The notes beneath the pieces were generated by a model that saw only the letters and a list, made by a program, of their open reading frames with translations, searched no databases and was not told the origin of the DNA. DNA of 64,000 nt. Source: Paenibacillus bouchesdurhonensis (GTDB lineage: Bacteria > Bacillota > Bacilli > Paenibacillales > Paenibacillaceae). The translations under genes were made by a program, and so were the position numbers. The stretch is from assembly GCF_900155685.1 (NCBI RefSeq), contig NZ_LT732548.1, forward strand, positions 4,578,330 through 4,642,329, read 5' to 3'. Positions 35,553-43,976 of this stretch are shown here, one piece after another. Within the stretch, counting starts at the first letter, position 1, and each line of letters starts with the position of its first letter.

Positions 35553-38521
35553 CGTTGACCCTCACTATCGAAATCTTTCAAGAATAATATCATATCTTCC
35601 TGCGGCATCGGCCTGCTGATAACGTAGCCTTGGATATTGTCCACGCCAAGCTCCCTTAGAAGATGCATTTGCTCCAAAGTTTCCACCCCTTCCGCAACTA
35701 CCTTCAGGGACAAAATCTGCGAGATTTTGATAATAGCATGAACTATGGCTGTGTTCTCTTCGCTTGCGGTCATATCTTTAATAAAGGATTTATCAATCTT
35801 AAGCTCCGAAATCGGAAAGCTCTTGAGCAGCGACAACGAAGAGTAGCCAGTACCAAAGTCATCTATGGAAACAACCACTCCCAGATCAATCAGTTCCCTC
35901 ACTATTCTCATACTGTAATTTATATCCGTCAACATCATGCTCTCTGTAATCTCCAGGCAAAGATCATAAGGGTCGCAGGCAGTTTCATTTAGTACACGCC
36001 TTACTGCATCTACAAAGTTAGCATGATTTAGCTGACGTGCTGATATATTAACGGATACTTTAAGAGCATCGCCCTCTTGGTGCTTGTAGGAGCTGCTAAA
36101 TCGGCAGGCTTCTCTTAACACCCACTCTCCAATCTCAATAATCAACCCCGTGCTTTCAGCAATCGGAATGAACACCTCTGGACTAACAAGCCCATACTTT
36201 GGAGAATCCCAGCGGAGGAGCGCCTCAACGCCAAGTATTTTACCCTGATTCAAATGATATTGCGGCTGATAATATACAATGAGCTGCCTGCCGGCTAGCG
36301 CTTTGCGTAAATCAATCTCAATATCCAATAGATGGCTGCTAGGGATCTTGGTTCCTGGAACAAACACCTGGCAATTCCCCCCAACCTCTTTGGCTTGATA
36401 CATGGCGAGATCCGCATGTCTGCTAAGCGTTTCAACGTCAGCCCCATGGTCGGGATATAGCGCGATGCCAATGCTCCCCGAAATATAATACTCCCGCTCT
36501 CCGTCGAAGAACGGCTCCCTTAACCGCTCCAGTATTTCTTCCGCTATCTCTACAGCCTCTCTCGCATCTTGCACATTGGGTACTACGATTTCCAATTCAT
36601 CCCCGCCAAGACGTCCTACCAAATCATCCGCTTTCATTTGTGAGGTTACCTGCTGGGCTACATATCTAAGCACCCGATCTCCCGCTTGGTGGCCATAGCT
36701 GTCGTTTATCAGCTTGAATCGATCCAAATCCAAAAGAAGAACCGCGAGTCTGCTGTTGTTTGCCTTAGCTTCATTCAAGAGTACAGTATATCTTTGCTCA
36801 AAGGCTAATCGATTAGCCAGCCCGGTTAATGGGTCGCAGTAGGCCAGTTGATGAATGCGCTCTTCCGTTCTTTTTCTCTCCGTAATATCTTTAACAGAGC
36901 CTACGACGCGATAGATTCTTCCTGCGCTATCGAATTGCGCATTCCCGTTGACTTGAATCCATATAAAATGGCCATGCTTATGGCGGCAGCGGAACTCTAC
37001 CTCAAAGGCTGGCATTTCCTTGCTCAAATGTCGAATGAATTCGGCCCTTGCCTTCTGCAAATCCTCTGGATGAATTATATTCGTCACAGCATCCAAAGTC
37101 ATCGGAATTTCGGCTTTTGTATAACCAAGGGCTTTAAAGATGCCTCCTTTGCTAGTTACCTCGCCATGTTCTACATCGATCTCCCAAATCCCGTCATGCG
37201 TAAGACTGGAGATGATCTCCAACTGCTCGGAATAGGACTGGAGCTCGCTATAAATCGCTTCCCGCAGCAAGGCCGAGGCAAAGAAGTTAGCCAACTGAAA
37301 TGTCGTATTAAATGGCATAAGTTGTGTAGGCACATCACCCAATCCGACCAGCGCCATACTCCCCAGAATAAGTTCCTCCTGTGCAATCGGAACGATCACC
37401 ATTACATTTTCCTTTCCCAGAAAAGATGGATCTTCCCACACCTCACGAGGAGGAAAAGCGGACGAAGGAACATGCCTCATCTCTTTCTTTCCCTTATCCT
37501 CATCCAGACTAAACTGATATACACGATAAGCATCTTTAGATTTCGGGTCGTTTAGGCCTACTACTCCTCTTCGAAAAGGAGTATGCATAAGCCATTCCAT
37601 TTCTTTAGTTTCATTATTCTTATAGCTTTGCATAAGAACGCCAAGGTTAAAGTTGCGCGACATCATATTGTTCAAGTATTGAATGGTGTCCGCAGGATCC
37701 ACTATAGCCTGCATATTTACGCCAGCATGGCAGCCGCAGCTATTTCGATAGACGGGCTTGGCCGAAAGCTGTGGCGGAATCTCTATATCTTGATCTAGAA
37801 TGACTTGCACCAGCAGCTCCGCTGCTTGGCATCCCAATTCATCCACTGGCACTTGAAATGTAGTTAGAGGAGGGTTAATCGAACGGGCCATGGGCACATC
37901 ATCGATACCCACGATCGCAATCTCTTGAGGCATATTAATATTAAGCGCCTTAAAGTGATTGATGAGTTCAATGGCAATGATATCATTTACAGCAATTACC
38001 GCTGAAAATGGATGTCCCTGTTCTGCCAAAGTCACCGCTGCATCCAACGTATTCATTTGCATAATGTCAAAAAAAACATTGCCCTCACTATCAAGACCAT
38101 TCTTTCGAAGCGCTTCCATAAATCCGATGTATCTTTCCTTAGCATCGTAAAAGCGAGTATCTCCTATATAAACGATTCGGGTATGTCCATGGCTTAACAA
38201 ATGCTCAACGGCTGTATTCATAATTTCTTTATTGTTGATCGTCACCCTGTAGTCGACATCAATCAGCGTATTGATTCCAATGATCGGCCTATCCAAACTT
38301 CGCAAATGCTGAATATAACCCTCATCGACGGCATCCATAATGACGATCCAGCCATCCACGTAATCAGAGGCATAGTAATCCGAATAATAGCGTGCGGATG
38401 TACCGATCACTAATACACCCACACCAAGCTCCTTAGCCTTTCGAGAAATACTTGTTAATAGTTTTCCGTAATAGAAGCCATCCAGAACAGGAGTTAGTAC
38501 ACCGATAATTTTCTGTGCCAT
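35549..38521 (-). CDS. LacI-type sensor / PAS / GGDEF / EAL c-di-GMP protein
   Basis: The 990-residue protein joins a LacI-family periplasmic-binding-like domain without its HTH (about 1-270, ending YRNSCGCH), a middle domain of GAF type (about 290-420), a PAS domain with PAC motif (about 430-545, ending VGSVKDITERKR), a GGDEF domain and an EAL domain. The diguanylate cyclase signature reads GGDEL rather than GGDEF. The phosphodiesterase side is intact: EALLRW, DDFGTGYSSL, KIDKSFI and EGVE. No membrane helix is seen, so it should sense a cytoplasmic ligand, possibly a sugar, and break down c-di-GMP, with GTP perhaps acting as an allosteric effector. The ATG at 38521 follows GGGTGAG. It overlaps the TetM-like gene by 4 bp. 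Confidence 0.88.
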   Translation of the reverse strand: MAQKIIGVLTPVLDGFYYGKLLTSISRKAKELGVGVLVIGTSARYYSDYYASDYVDGWIVIMDAVDEGYIQHLRSLDRPIIGINTLIDVDYRVTINNKEIMNTAVEHLLSHGHTRIVYIGDTRFYDAKERYIGFMEALRKNGLDSEGNVFFDIMQMNTLDAAVTLAEQGHPFSAVIAVNDIIAIELINHFKALNINMPQEIAIVGIDDVPMARSINPPLTTFQVPVDELGCQAAELLVQVILDQDIEIPPQLSAKPVYRNSCGCHAGVNMQAIVDPADTIQYLNNMMSRNFNLGVLMQSYKNNETKEMEWLMHTPFRRGVVGLNDPKSKDAYRVYQFSLDEDKGKKEMRHVPSSAFPPREVWEDPSFLGKENVMVIVPIAQEELILGSMALVGLGDVPTQLMPFNTTFQLANFFASALLREAIYSELQSYSEQLEIISSLTHDGIWEIDVEHGEVTSKGGIFKALGYTKAEIPMTLDAVTNIIHPEDLQKARAEFIRHLSKEMPAFEVEFRCRHKHGHFIWIQVNGNAQFDSAGRIYRVVGSVKDITERKRTEERIHQLAYCDPLTGLANRLAFEQRYTVLLNEAKANNSRLAVLLLDLDRFKLINDSYGHQAGDRVLRYVAQQVTSQMKADDLVGRLGGDELEIVVPNVQDAREAVEIAEEILERLREPFFDGEREYYISGSIGIALYPDHGADVETLSRHADLAMYQAKEVGGNCQVFVPGTKIPSSHLLDIEIDLRKALAGRQLIVYYQPQYHLNQGKILGVEALLRWDSPKYGLVSPEVFIPIAESTGLIIEIGEWVLREACRFSSSYKHQEGDALKVSVNISARQLNHANFVDAVRRVLNETACDPYDLCLEITESMMLTDINYSMRIVRELIDLGVVVSIDDFGTGYSSLSLLKSFPISELKIDKSFIKDMTASEENTAIVHAIIKISQILSLKVVAEGVETLEQMHLLRELGVDNIQGYVISRPMPQEDMILFLKDFDSEGQR

Positions 38522-38703
38522 TGTTCTCACCCGCTAGGTCTCATTATGTGTATTCTCAAGTACTTATGACTGATGTATTCTCACATGCTTACAACTAATT
38601 ATAGTATATTTAGCCAAAACTGTTGAACGATTAACGATACATCTTGTTCCTAGAGCTCCTCCTATGCTATGTTTACAGGAAAATATTCACGGGAGGCACT
38701 CCT

Positions 38704-39288
38704 ATGAGCATGAACAAAACAAATCCACTCTTGTTAGATATCCCTGATTGTTTCGAAAGCGAACGGTTGATCATCCGGGCTCCCAAATGGGGGGACGGCA
38801 CCGAGTTAAACGAAGCCGTTAAAGAGAGCTTCGAACAATTGCGTCCTTGGATGCCCTGGGCACAAGCGCTGCCTGCGCCCGCAGACTCGGAAAGCGTCGT
38901 CCGGCGCGCCCACCTAAGATTTATGGAACGAACCGATCTCATGCTGCTTCTTACTCTAAAAGAAACCGGCCAGCTCGTCGGCTGCAGCGGTCTTCACCGG
39001 ATCGACTGGGAGGCTCGCAAATTCGAAATTGGCTATTGGGTGCGCACCTCCTTCAGTAAGCAAGGCTTCATTAAAGAGGCTACAGATGCCATTACAAATT
39101 ACGCCATTCAAGAGCTGCAAGCCAATCGCATCGAGATCCGCTGCGATGAACGCAACACGCAAAGCGCCAAAGTAGCGCAGCGTCTCGGCTTTGCACTGGA
39201 AGGCATTCTGCGAAACGACTCCTCCGACACGGATGGCACTTTAAGAAGCACGATGATCTTCTCCAAAATTCGCGGAGTCGAGTTTTAA
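38704..39288 (+). CDS. GNAT-family N-acetyltransferase (RimJ/RimL-like)
   Basis: The 194-residue protein has the RimJ/RimL (ribosomal-protein-serine acetyltransferase) pattern: ESERLIIRAP at the N terminus, a VRRAHLRF helix, IGYWVRTSFSKQGFIKEA (acetyl-CoA loop) and RIEIRCDERNTQSAKVAQRLGF. It transfers acetyl from acetyl-CoA to an N-terminal or small-molecule amine. The ATG at 38704 follows GGGAGGCACTCCT; the longer frame to 38644 is not used. It stands alone, convergent with rtcB. Confidence 0.88.
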   Translation: MSMNKTNPLLLDIPDCFESERLIIRAPKWGDGTELNEAVKESFEQLRPWMPWAQALPAPADSESVVRRAHLRFMERTDLMLLLTLKETGQLVGCSGLHRIDWEARKFEIGYWVRTSFSKQGFIKEATDAITNYAIQELQANRIEIRCDERNTQSAKVAQRLGFALEGILRNDSSDTDGTLRSTMIFSKIRGVEF

Positions 39289-39320
39289 AACGACATAATA
39301 ATTTAGAGCTGACGCAAAGA

Positions 39321-39362
39321 TGCTGTCCGGCCGTCAGTTTTCACTGAGCTTTCCGGACAGCA
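39321..39362. terminator. Compound hairpin terminator between convergent genes
   Basis: A perfect 10-bp stem TGCTGTCCGG/CCGGACAGCA encloses a second small stem TCAGT/ACTGA. It lies between the acetyltransferase and rtcB stops; the tail on the plus strand is CCTTTCTTTC, so it is a plausible bidirectional terminator. Confidence 0.65.
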
Positions 39363-39402
39363 CCTTTCTTTCGCGTGTAACTCCGAAATATTATGCCGTT
39401 CG

Positions 39403-40629
39403 CTAATCTTTGTAGGGGTCGAATTCGTTTGCCCCGGCCATACATACCCCAATCGGCTTAAGTACATGCAGCACCTCAAGCGTTTCGCTGTGCGCATCCA
39501 GAACCTCTTGCAGTTTGCGATAGACGAATGGACTTTCATCCGTTCCCGCACCGCGCAGTTCTACTCCGAATTCCCGAATAGCATCCAGCATTTGCTTCGG
39601 AGTAATCTGTCCGCCCCTTCGGCTGCGCGTTTTCCAGTTCATTTTGCCTGCTGCTTGTGTTCGGCTCATAATGCGGCCTGCCCCATGCACCGTACTGTAA
39701 TAGGCATCTCCGTTCTCCTCCGTGTCCTTCCCCCGAACAATGACGGAGATGTCGCCCATGCTCCCGCCGATAAAGCCAAGCTGACCCGGAGCGGACGGCG
39801 TTGCCCCTTTGCGGACAACAACGACATCTTTCCCATTGTGCACTTCTTTCCAAGCATAGTTATGATGGTTGTGCACCTCAAAATCCGCTTCTGCCCCGAG
39901 AATGGACAGCACCTCTTGCATGACATAATCCCGCCCTGCGTAGGCGTAACGTCCAGCAAGCTTCATCGCCCGATTATACATATCGCCAGCTTCGCTGTTC
40001 AAATCCAGCAATAGCGGCGGCTGGTCCATCGATTCGCCCGGCGCCTTATCCGTGAAGCGTCTGCCCGCTGCGAGATTCATGAATCCACTGGCCGTCTTAT
40101 GACCGAAGCCACGACTCCCGAAGTGATTCCCGACCCATAGCCGCCCCGTCTCCGGCTCTTCGAATAGGTCGACATAATGGTTGCCGCTGCCTACCGTGCC
40201 GAGCTGACTGCGGGCCAGCGCCTTCAGCTTGTCATGCTCCTGCTGGCCAAAAGCCTGATAAACACTCCAATCCGGATCATCGAATAATTCATGATCGAGC
40301 CTGTCTTTGTTGACCCGGCCGACCCCAAACGATATTTTCTTCGCGATTTCATCCATGATCTTCCCAAGTCCCTGCCGAATGTCTCCTGCGTACAGATTCG
40401 TTCGTACCGCCTTATTCCCGCAAGCGATATCGTATCCTACGCCGGACGGGGATATTTGCCCGTCATACACGACAACACCGCCAATCGGCTGGCTGTAGCC
40501 TTTATGATGATCTGCCATCAGCAGGGACTGCACAACATTCCCTGTTGTTGCACACATTTTTGCTTGAGCTACCGCTCCTTCGTCTGGCTTCCCCCAGACG
40601 CGCACACCATCAATGTTCTGATATGCCAT
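39403..40629 (-). CDS. rtcB: RtcB-family RNA ligase
   Basis: The 408-residue protein is an RtcB-type RNA ligase, which joins 2',3'-cyclic phosphate or 3'-phosphate ends to 5'-OH ends using GTP and Mn2+. Metal-binding segments are GVGYDIACGNKA (Asp67, Cys70), GSGNHYVDLF (His151) and NHHNYAW; the guanylylated histidine is in VHGAGRIMSR (about His315). The length is near 400, the shorter RtcB subgroup. GGAGAGAG precedes the ATG. It is the second gene of an operon after the RlaP-type gene (61 bp gap), divergent from two WYL regulators. Roles in tRNA or rRNA repair after toxin damage are known for the family. Confidence 0.92.
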   Translation of the reverse strand: MAYQNIDGVRVWGKPDEGAVAQAKMCATTGNVVQSLLMADHHKGYSQPIGGVVVYDGQISPSGVGYDIACGNKAVRTNLYAGDIRQGLGKIMDEIAKKISFGVGRVNKDRLDHELFDDPDWSVYQAFGQQEHDKLKALARSQLGTVGSGNHYVDLFEEPETGRLWVGNHFGSRGFGHKTASGFMNLAAGRRFTDKAPGESMDQPPLLLDLNSEAGDMYNRAMKLAGRYAYAGRDYVMQEVLSILGAEADFEVHNHHNYAWKEVHNGKDVVVVRKGATPSAPGQLGFIGGSMGDISVIVRGKDTEENGDAYYSTVHGAGRIMSRTQAAGKMNWKTRSRRGGQITPKQMLDAIREFGVELRGAGTDESPFVYRKLQEVLDAHSETLEVLHVLKPIGVCMAGANEFDPYKD

Positions 40630-40690
40630 GATGCTCTCTCTCCTCTATTCCATGATTCTACGATCTTTTGTCATTTTGATTACTTCATGC

Positions 40691-41515
40691 TCACATCTCC
40701 GCCGGTTCCTCGTGATTACTTCCTCCTCCGGCCTTACCCCCAGCTTCCTTTATTAACGTCCGGAACAGTTCGTCGAGTTGACGATCTTGTTCGTTAGCAG
40801 ACGATGGCATTCCCTTCGCAGCTTGCTTGTAATGCTGAATTTTCTCATCCAAAAACGCGTTAATCGGACGGATCTGCGGTTCATAATCCATTTCATCGCC
40901 GGATTTTTTGCGCGCGAGGAGACAATCGACGGCTTCCTTTAGCTCGCCTTTTCCCGGCAACAGCTCATCTGTAAGCGTAGTAAATTCGATCGGTGGCATC
41001 GTGCCGTGTTTTTCGATCCACTGGCAGGCCAACACTGGCCGCAGCACATAGAAATACTTCTTGATCCTCACCTGTTCCCCCTGCAAGTACTCCCGATAGT
41101 TCCCCTCAGCCATATGCAAGTAATGATACATGCAGGCCTTCGGCGAGAATGTTGCCGAAGAGAGATTGCGAATTTGCTCTGCCGCAGAATAATCCTCCAT
41201 GTAAACGATGGGCGATTGCAGCCACTCCAATAACGGCGGATTGGATTTGCGGAATAAGTTCAGTGCCTTTTTCAAATCCCAGCCGTTAATATCGAGCAGA
41301 TCGCTGATCGGGCGCTCAATGACATCCCTTTTTTCAAAAATCGATAAATACCATTCCATCGGCCTGACATATATGAATCTTACATCATAATCACTGTCCT
41401 TTGAAGGAAAGCCCCATGCTCTGCTCCCCGACTCGCAGGCATATAAAATCCGCACCTGCTCTTCCTGCTCAATTCGCCGCAATTGCGCTAATATTTGTTG
41501 CCGCTGCTCAGACAT
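40691..41515 (-). CDS. RlaP-type nucleotidyltransferase (YcgL/COG3541), RNA-repair associated
   Basis: The 274-residue protein has a pol-beta-type nucleotidyltransferase core near the N terminus: ESGSRAWG (Gly30-Ser31) followed by DSDYDVRF (Asp42 and Asp44), the G-S...D-x-D pattern. The C-terminal part is helical and ends in a Gly/Glu-rich tail. This matches the COG3541/YcgL family, described as RNA ligase-associated polymerase-beta-like enzymes (RlaP), which occur beside RNA ligases. It is first in the operon with rtcB and probably adds a nucleotide or end-modifies damaged RNA; the substrate is not established. AAAGGAGAG precedes the ATG. Confidence 0.82.
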   Translation of the reverse strand: MSEQRQQILAQLRRIEQEEQVRILYACESGSRAWGFPSKDSDYDVRFIYVRPMEWYLSIFEKRDVIERPISDLLDINGWDLKKALNLFRKSNPPLLEWLQSPIVYMEDYSAAEQIRNLSSATFSPKACMYHYLHMAEGNYREYLQGEQVRIKKYFYVLRPVLACQWIEKHGTMPPIEFTTLTDELLPGKGELKEAVDCLLARKKSGDEMDYEPQIRPINAFLDEKIQHYKQAAKGMPSSANEQDRQLDELFRTLIKEAGGKAGGGSNHEEPAEM

Positions 41516-41754
41516 GTGTTTCTCTCCTTTCTAAGCATACATGTATATGCAAGTTACAAAATTGGATCTGCAAGGCCTGACCGTTCAATTGAACCAGCCG
41601 TACTCCATACTCCCAGCATGCCTGAACTCAGAGCAATTGAACATGGCACAAGTATTACAACCCTCGATGAACCGTAGATTTCCTCCCCCCTTTTCTCTTA
41701 TTATTGTTACAATAGTATCTGCACATATCTTGGGAAATGGGGGAATTAACGGCG
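41516..41754. promoter_or_regulatory. Divergent regulatory region with GTTCAATTGAAC palindrome
   Basis: This 239-bp gap separates rlaP-rtcB (minus) from the WYL genes (plus). It contains a perfect 12-bp palindrome GTTCAATTGAAC at 41583-41594, a second partial copy CAATTGAAC at 41634-41642 (centres 48 bp apart) and a 10-bp palindrome ATACATGTAT at 41537-41546 near the rlaP ribosome site. These are candidate operators for the WYL proteins. I see no gene in the gap. Confidence 0.45.
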
Positions 41755-43065
41755 ATGGCCAAAGAAAGCTTCGATAAAGAAATCCAGTTCCTGCGCATGC
41801 TGGCGCTCACCAGTGGGGCCTACAGCAGGCAGCAGTTCGCGGAGCGGCTGGGCATCTCCGTACATACTTTTGATAAGACGCTGCGGCGACTCAAGGAAAT
41901 CGTTTACTCGACGTACGAGCAGTTGCCGCAGGAACAGGGCAAGGAGTTCGCGGAAACCCTCCGCTTCAACTACTATGATTCGAGCGATCCAATGCTGCTC
42001 TTCCTCTATCGCGCCAAATCCCTGAAGGAATCCGAATCGCAGAGGATTTCGCTGCTGCTTGCTGCCTTGAATGAGCATGCGCTGACCGCGATGGAACTAA
42101 TGGACGTTTGCTGCAGCCGCCTTGATCCCGAACTGCCCCTGCCTGACGAGAAGACGATCCGTTCTGATCTGAAATACTTAGAAGAGGTCGGTGTCATCCG
42201 TAAAGAGAATGCAGCACGCCCCTACCGCTACAGCCTACGTAACGATCTGGTTCAAGCCCTATCGATGGAGGAGTTGTATGATTTGTATGACTTCATCGAT
42301 GTCATGGCCAACACGCAAGTACCATCGGTTCAAGGTTATCTTCTCCGCGATGGATTAAAAAAACATCTCCTGCGGAACGATGTCGAGAAACATGCGATTG
42401 AGCCATTCTTGTATAAGTATCACTTTTACTCGAGAATTCTGGATGAGGCCCATTTATTCACCCTACTCAGCGCCATTCGCAACCGCCGTAAGGTACAATT
42501 TCTGTATTTCTCACCGAAAGCGGAGAACAGCTATACCTCCCGAAACACAAATCCTCTGTTCGAACGGGATTCCAAGGGCAGCCTAGTGCAGACCCTTCCG
42601 CTCAAAGTGGTCTACGACCACCAGTACGGCCGGTGGTATCTGCTGTCGAACAGCAGGGTGGGCATTCGTAAATACCGGATGGAAGGAATAACCCAAATTG
42701 AGGAGACGGCATTCACCACACCGGAAGTCTTCGATGCCAAGCGGGCTGAACTGGAGGAGAAACTCCGGCACAGCTGGCTCATTGACACTGGACGCCCCGT
42801 AATGGTACGGGCTCGCTTCTTTAATCCGGGGCGCTTTGAACCGAATTTTGTGAAGCAGCGCGTTCTTTTGCAGGGGCAATGGGGAGAGATCGTGGAAGAA
42901 GATGAAAACTCTTTTATTTATGAGATCATGGTCAACGGGACGACGGAGATCAAGCCGTGGCTGCGCAGCTTCGGGTCGAGCTGTGAAATTCTCGAACCCG
43001 CCTATTTCCGGCAGCAAATGATTGACGAGTGGAAGGAGATTCAGGCGTACTATGCATCTTTTTGA
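41755..43065 (+). CDS. WYL-domain transcriptional regulator, 1
   Basis: The 436-residue protein has an N-terminal winged HTH region (SRQQFAERLGISVHTFDKTLRRLKEI), a helical middle and a WYL domain (VYDHQYGRWYLLSNSRVGIRKYRMEGI) at about 280-330, then the C-terminal extension typical of WYL regulators. WYL domains sense nucleotides or nucleic-acid ligands and often control defence or repair genes. The ATG at 41755 is 9 nt from GGGGGAA; an upstream ATG at 41737 is also possible. It overlaps the next WYL gene by 14 bp and is divergent from rlaP-rtcB, so it probably controls that operon. Confidence 0.85.
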   Translation: MAKESFDKEIQFLRMLALTSGAYSRQQFAERLGISVHTFDKTLRRLKEIVYSTYEQLPQEQGKEFAETLRFNYYDSSDPMLLFLYRAKSLKESESQRISLLLAALNEHALTAMELMDVCCSRLDPELPLPDEKTIRSDLKYLEEVGVIRKENAARPYRYSLRNDLVQALSMEELYDLYDFIDVMANTQVPSVQGYLLRDGLKKHLLRNDVEKHAIEPFLYKYHFYSRILDEAHLFTLLSAIRNRRKVQFLYFSPKAENSYTSRNTNPLFERDSKGSLVQTLPLKVVYDHQYGRWYLLSNSRVGIRKYRMEGITQIEETAFTTPEVFDAKRAELEEKLRHSWLIDTGRPVMVRARFFNPGRFEPNFVKQRVLLQGQWGEIVEEDENSFIYEIMVNGTTEIKPWLRSFGSSCEILEPAYFRQQMIDEWKEIQAYYASF

Positions 43066-43876
43066 GAAAATTTTCAATTACCAGGTCATCTCCCGGCTGG
43101 AAGACTCGGGGATCTTCATGGTCACCTCGCAGGAGCGGGCTTGGCTGAAGACGATGCTGCAGCATCCTGCAGCTGCAGAAGCCTTCACTGCAGGGACAAG
43201 GGAGAAGCTGAATGCGCTGCTTGAGCAGGACGCTTGCGTGGAATTCTCCGAGCATCTCATCCACAAGGCGCGCAGCCTGGAAAAACAAGTGTACCACCCG
43301 CTCCTCCGCACTTTCCGCCAGTATATCACACAGCGCAGCGGGTTTCGTATCAGCTATGAGCTCAAGAACGGCCGCACACGGACAGAGCATTCCGGGTTCC
43401 CCTATAAGCTCGAGTACTCCATGGTCAAAAGGGAATGGTATCTGCTGTGGTATCATCACAGGCAACGCGCGCTCATGAGCACAAGATTGAGTAAAATTGT
43501 GACGGTGTCCGCCGAGACGATCAAGCCTTCCGATGCAGAATGCATCCTGGAGAAAATCCAGCAGGTGCTGGAATCGCGAAAATCCGAAGCCGTAATTCAA
43601 ATCGTGCGAGAATATAACAGCGAATTGTCGCGCATCCTCTATGCCTTTTCCTGCTTTGAGAAGGACGTCCATTATGATGCTGACACCGATACTTATCACG
43701 TCAGAGTCTGTGTACTCGGCGACGAAGTCGAATACTTGCTCTCCAAAATTCGTTTTCTCGGTAAAAGAGTGCTGGTGGTGGAAGGGGATTATTTAAAGAA
43801 ACGCATGCTGGAATCATCGGCAAACGCGCTGGAGAGATACGGCATCGTTGCTGCCAAGGAGGAGCTGTCGTCATAA
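43052..43876 (+). CDS. WYL-domain regulator-like protein, 2
   Basis: The 274-residue protein has a WYL-type core (RISYELKNGRTRTEHSGF-PYKLEYSMVKREWYLLWYHH), with flanking helical regions but no clear N-terminal HTH, so it may not bind DNA alone. The start at 43052 lies inside the last 14 bp of the first WYL gene, with AGGAG 13 nt upstream. Two overlapping WYL genes suggest a heteromeric regulator. Its start could be slightly different, but the shift relative to WYL 1 is well supported by the tight overlap. Confidence 0.8.
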   Translation: MHLFEKIFNYQVISRLEDSGIFMVTSQERAWLKTMLQHPAAAEAFTAGTREKLNALLEQDACVEFSEHLIHKARSLEKQVYHPLLRTFRQYITQRSGFRISYELKNGRTRTEHSGFPYKLEYSMVKREWYLLWYHHRQRALMSTRLSKIVTVSAETIKPSDAECILEKIQQVLESRKSEAVIQIVREYNSELSRILYAFSCFEKDVHYDADTDTYHVRVCVLGDEVEYLLSKIRFLGKRVLVVEGDYLKKRMLESSANALERYGIVAAKEELSS

Positions 43877-43937
43877 CGCCTTACAGCTTCCGGCAAGGCG
43901 CGTTGCTCCCTCCTTTTTACGAATTACATAGCATAAA

Positions 43938-43976
43938 GCGCGAATGCCGGGATTGCCCCAGCACTCGCGCCTTTTT
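43938..43976. terminator. Hairpin terminator between WYL 2 and radical SAM gene
   Basis: Stem GCGCGA..TGC/GCA..TCGCGC with further inner pairing, followed on the plus strand by CTTTTTAA. It terminates the WYL genes and abuts the stop of the convergent radical SAM gene. A weaker hairpin AACGCCTT/AAGGCGcGTT overlaps the WYL 2 stop at 43875-43904. Confidence 0.7.

Noticed and set aside
42950..43699. A 249-codon open frame on the minus strand across the WYL genes
   Set aside because: It is antisense to two coding regions with clear WYL motifs; it has no recognisable domain.
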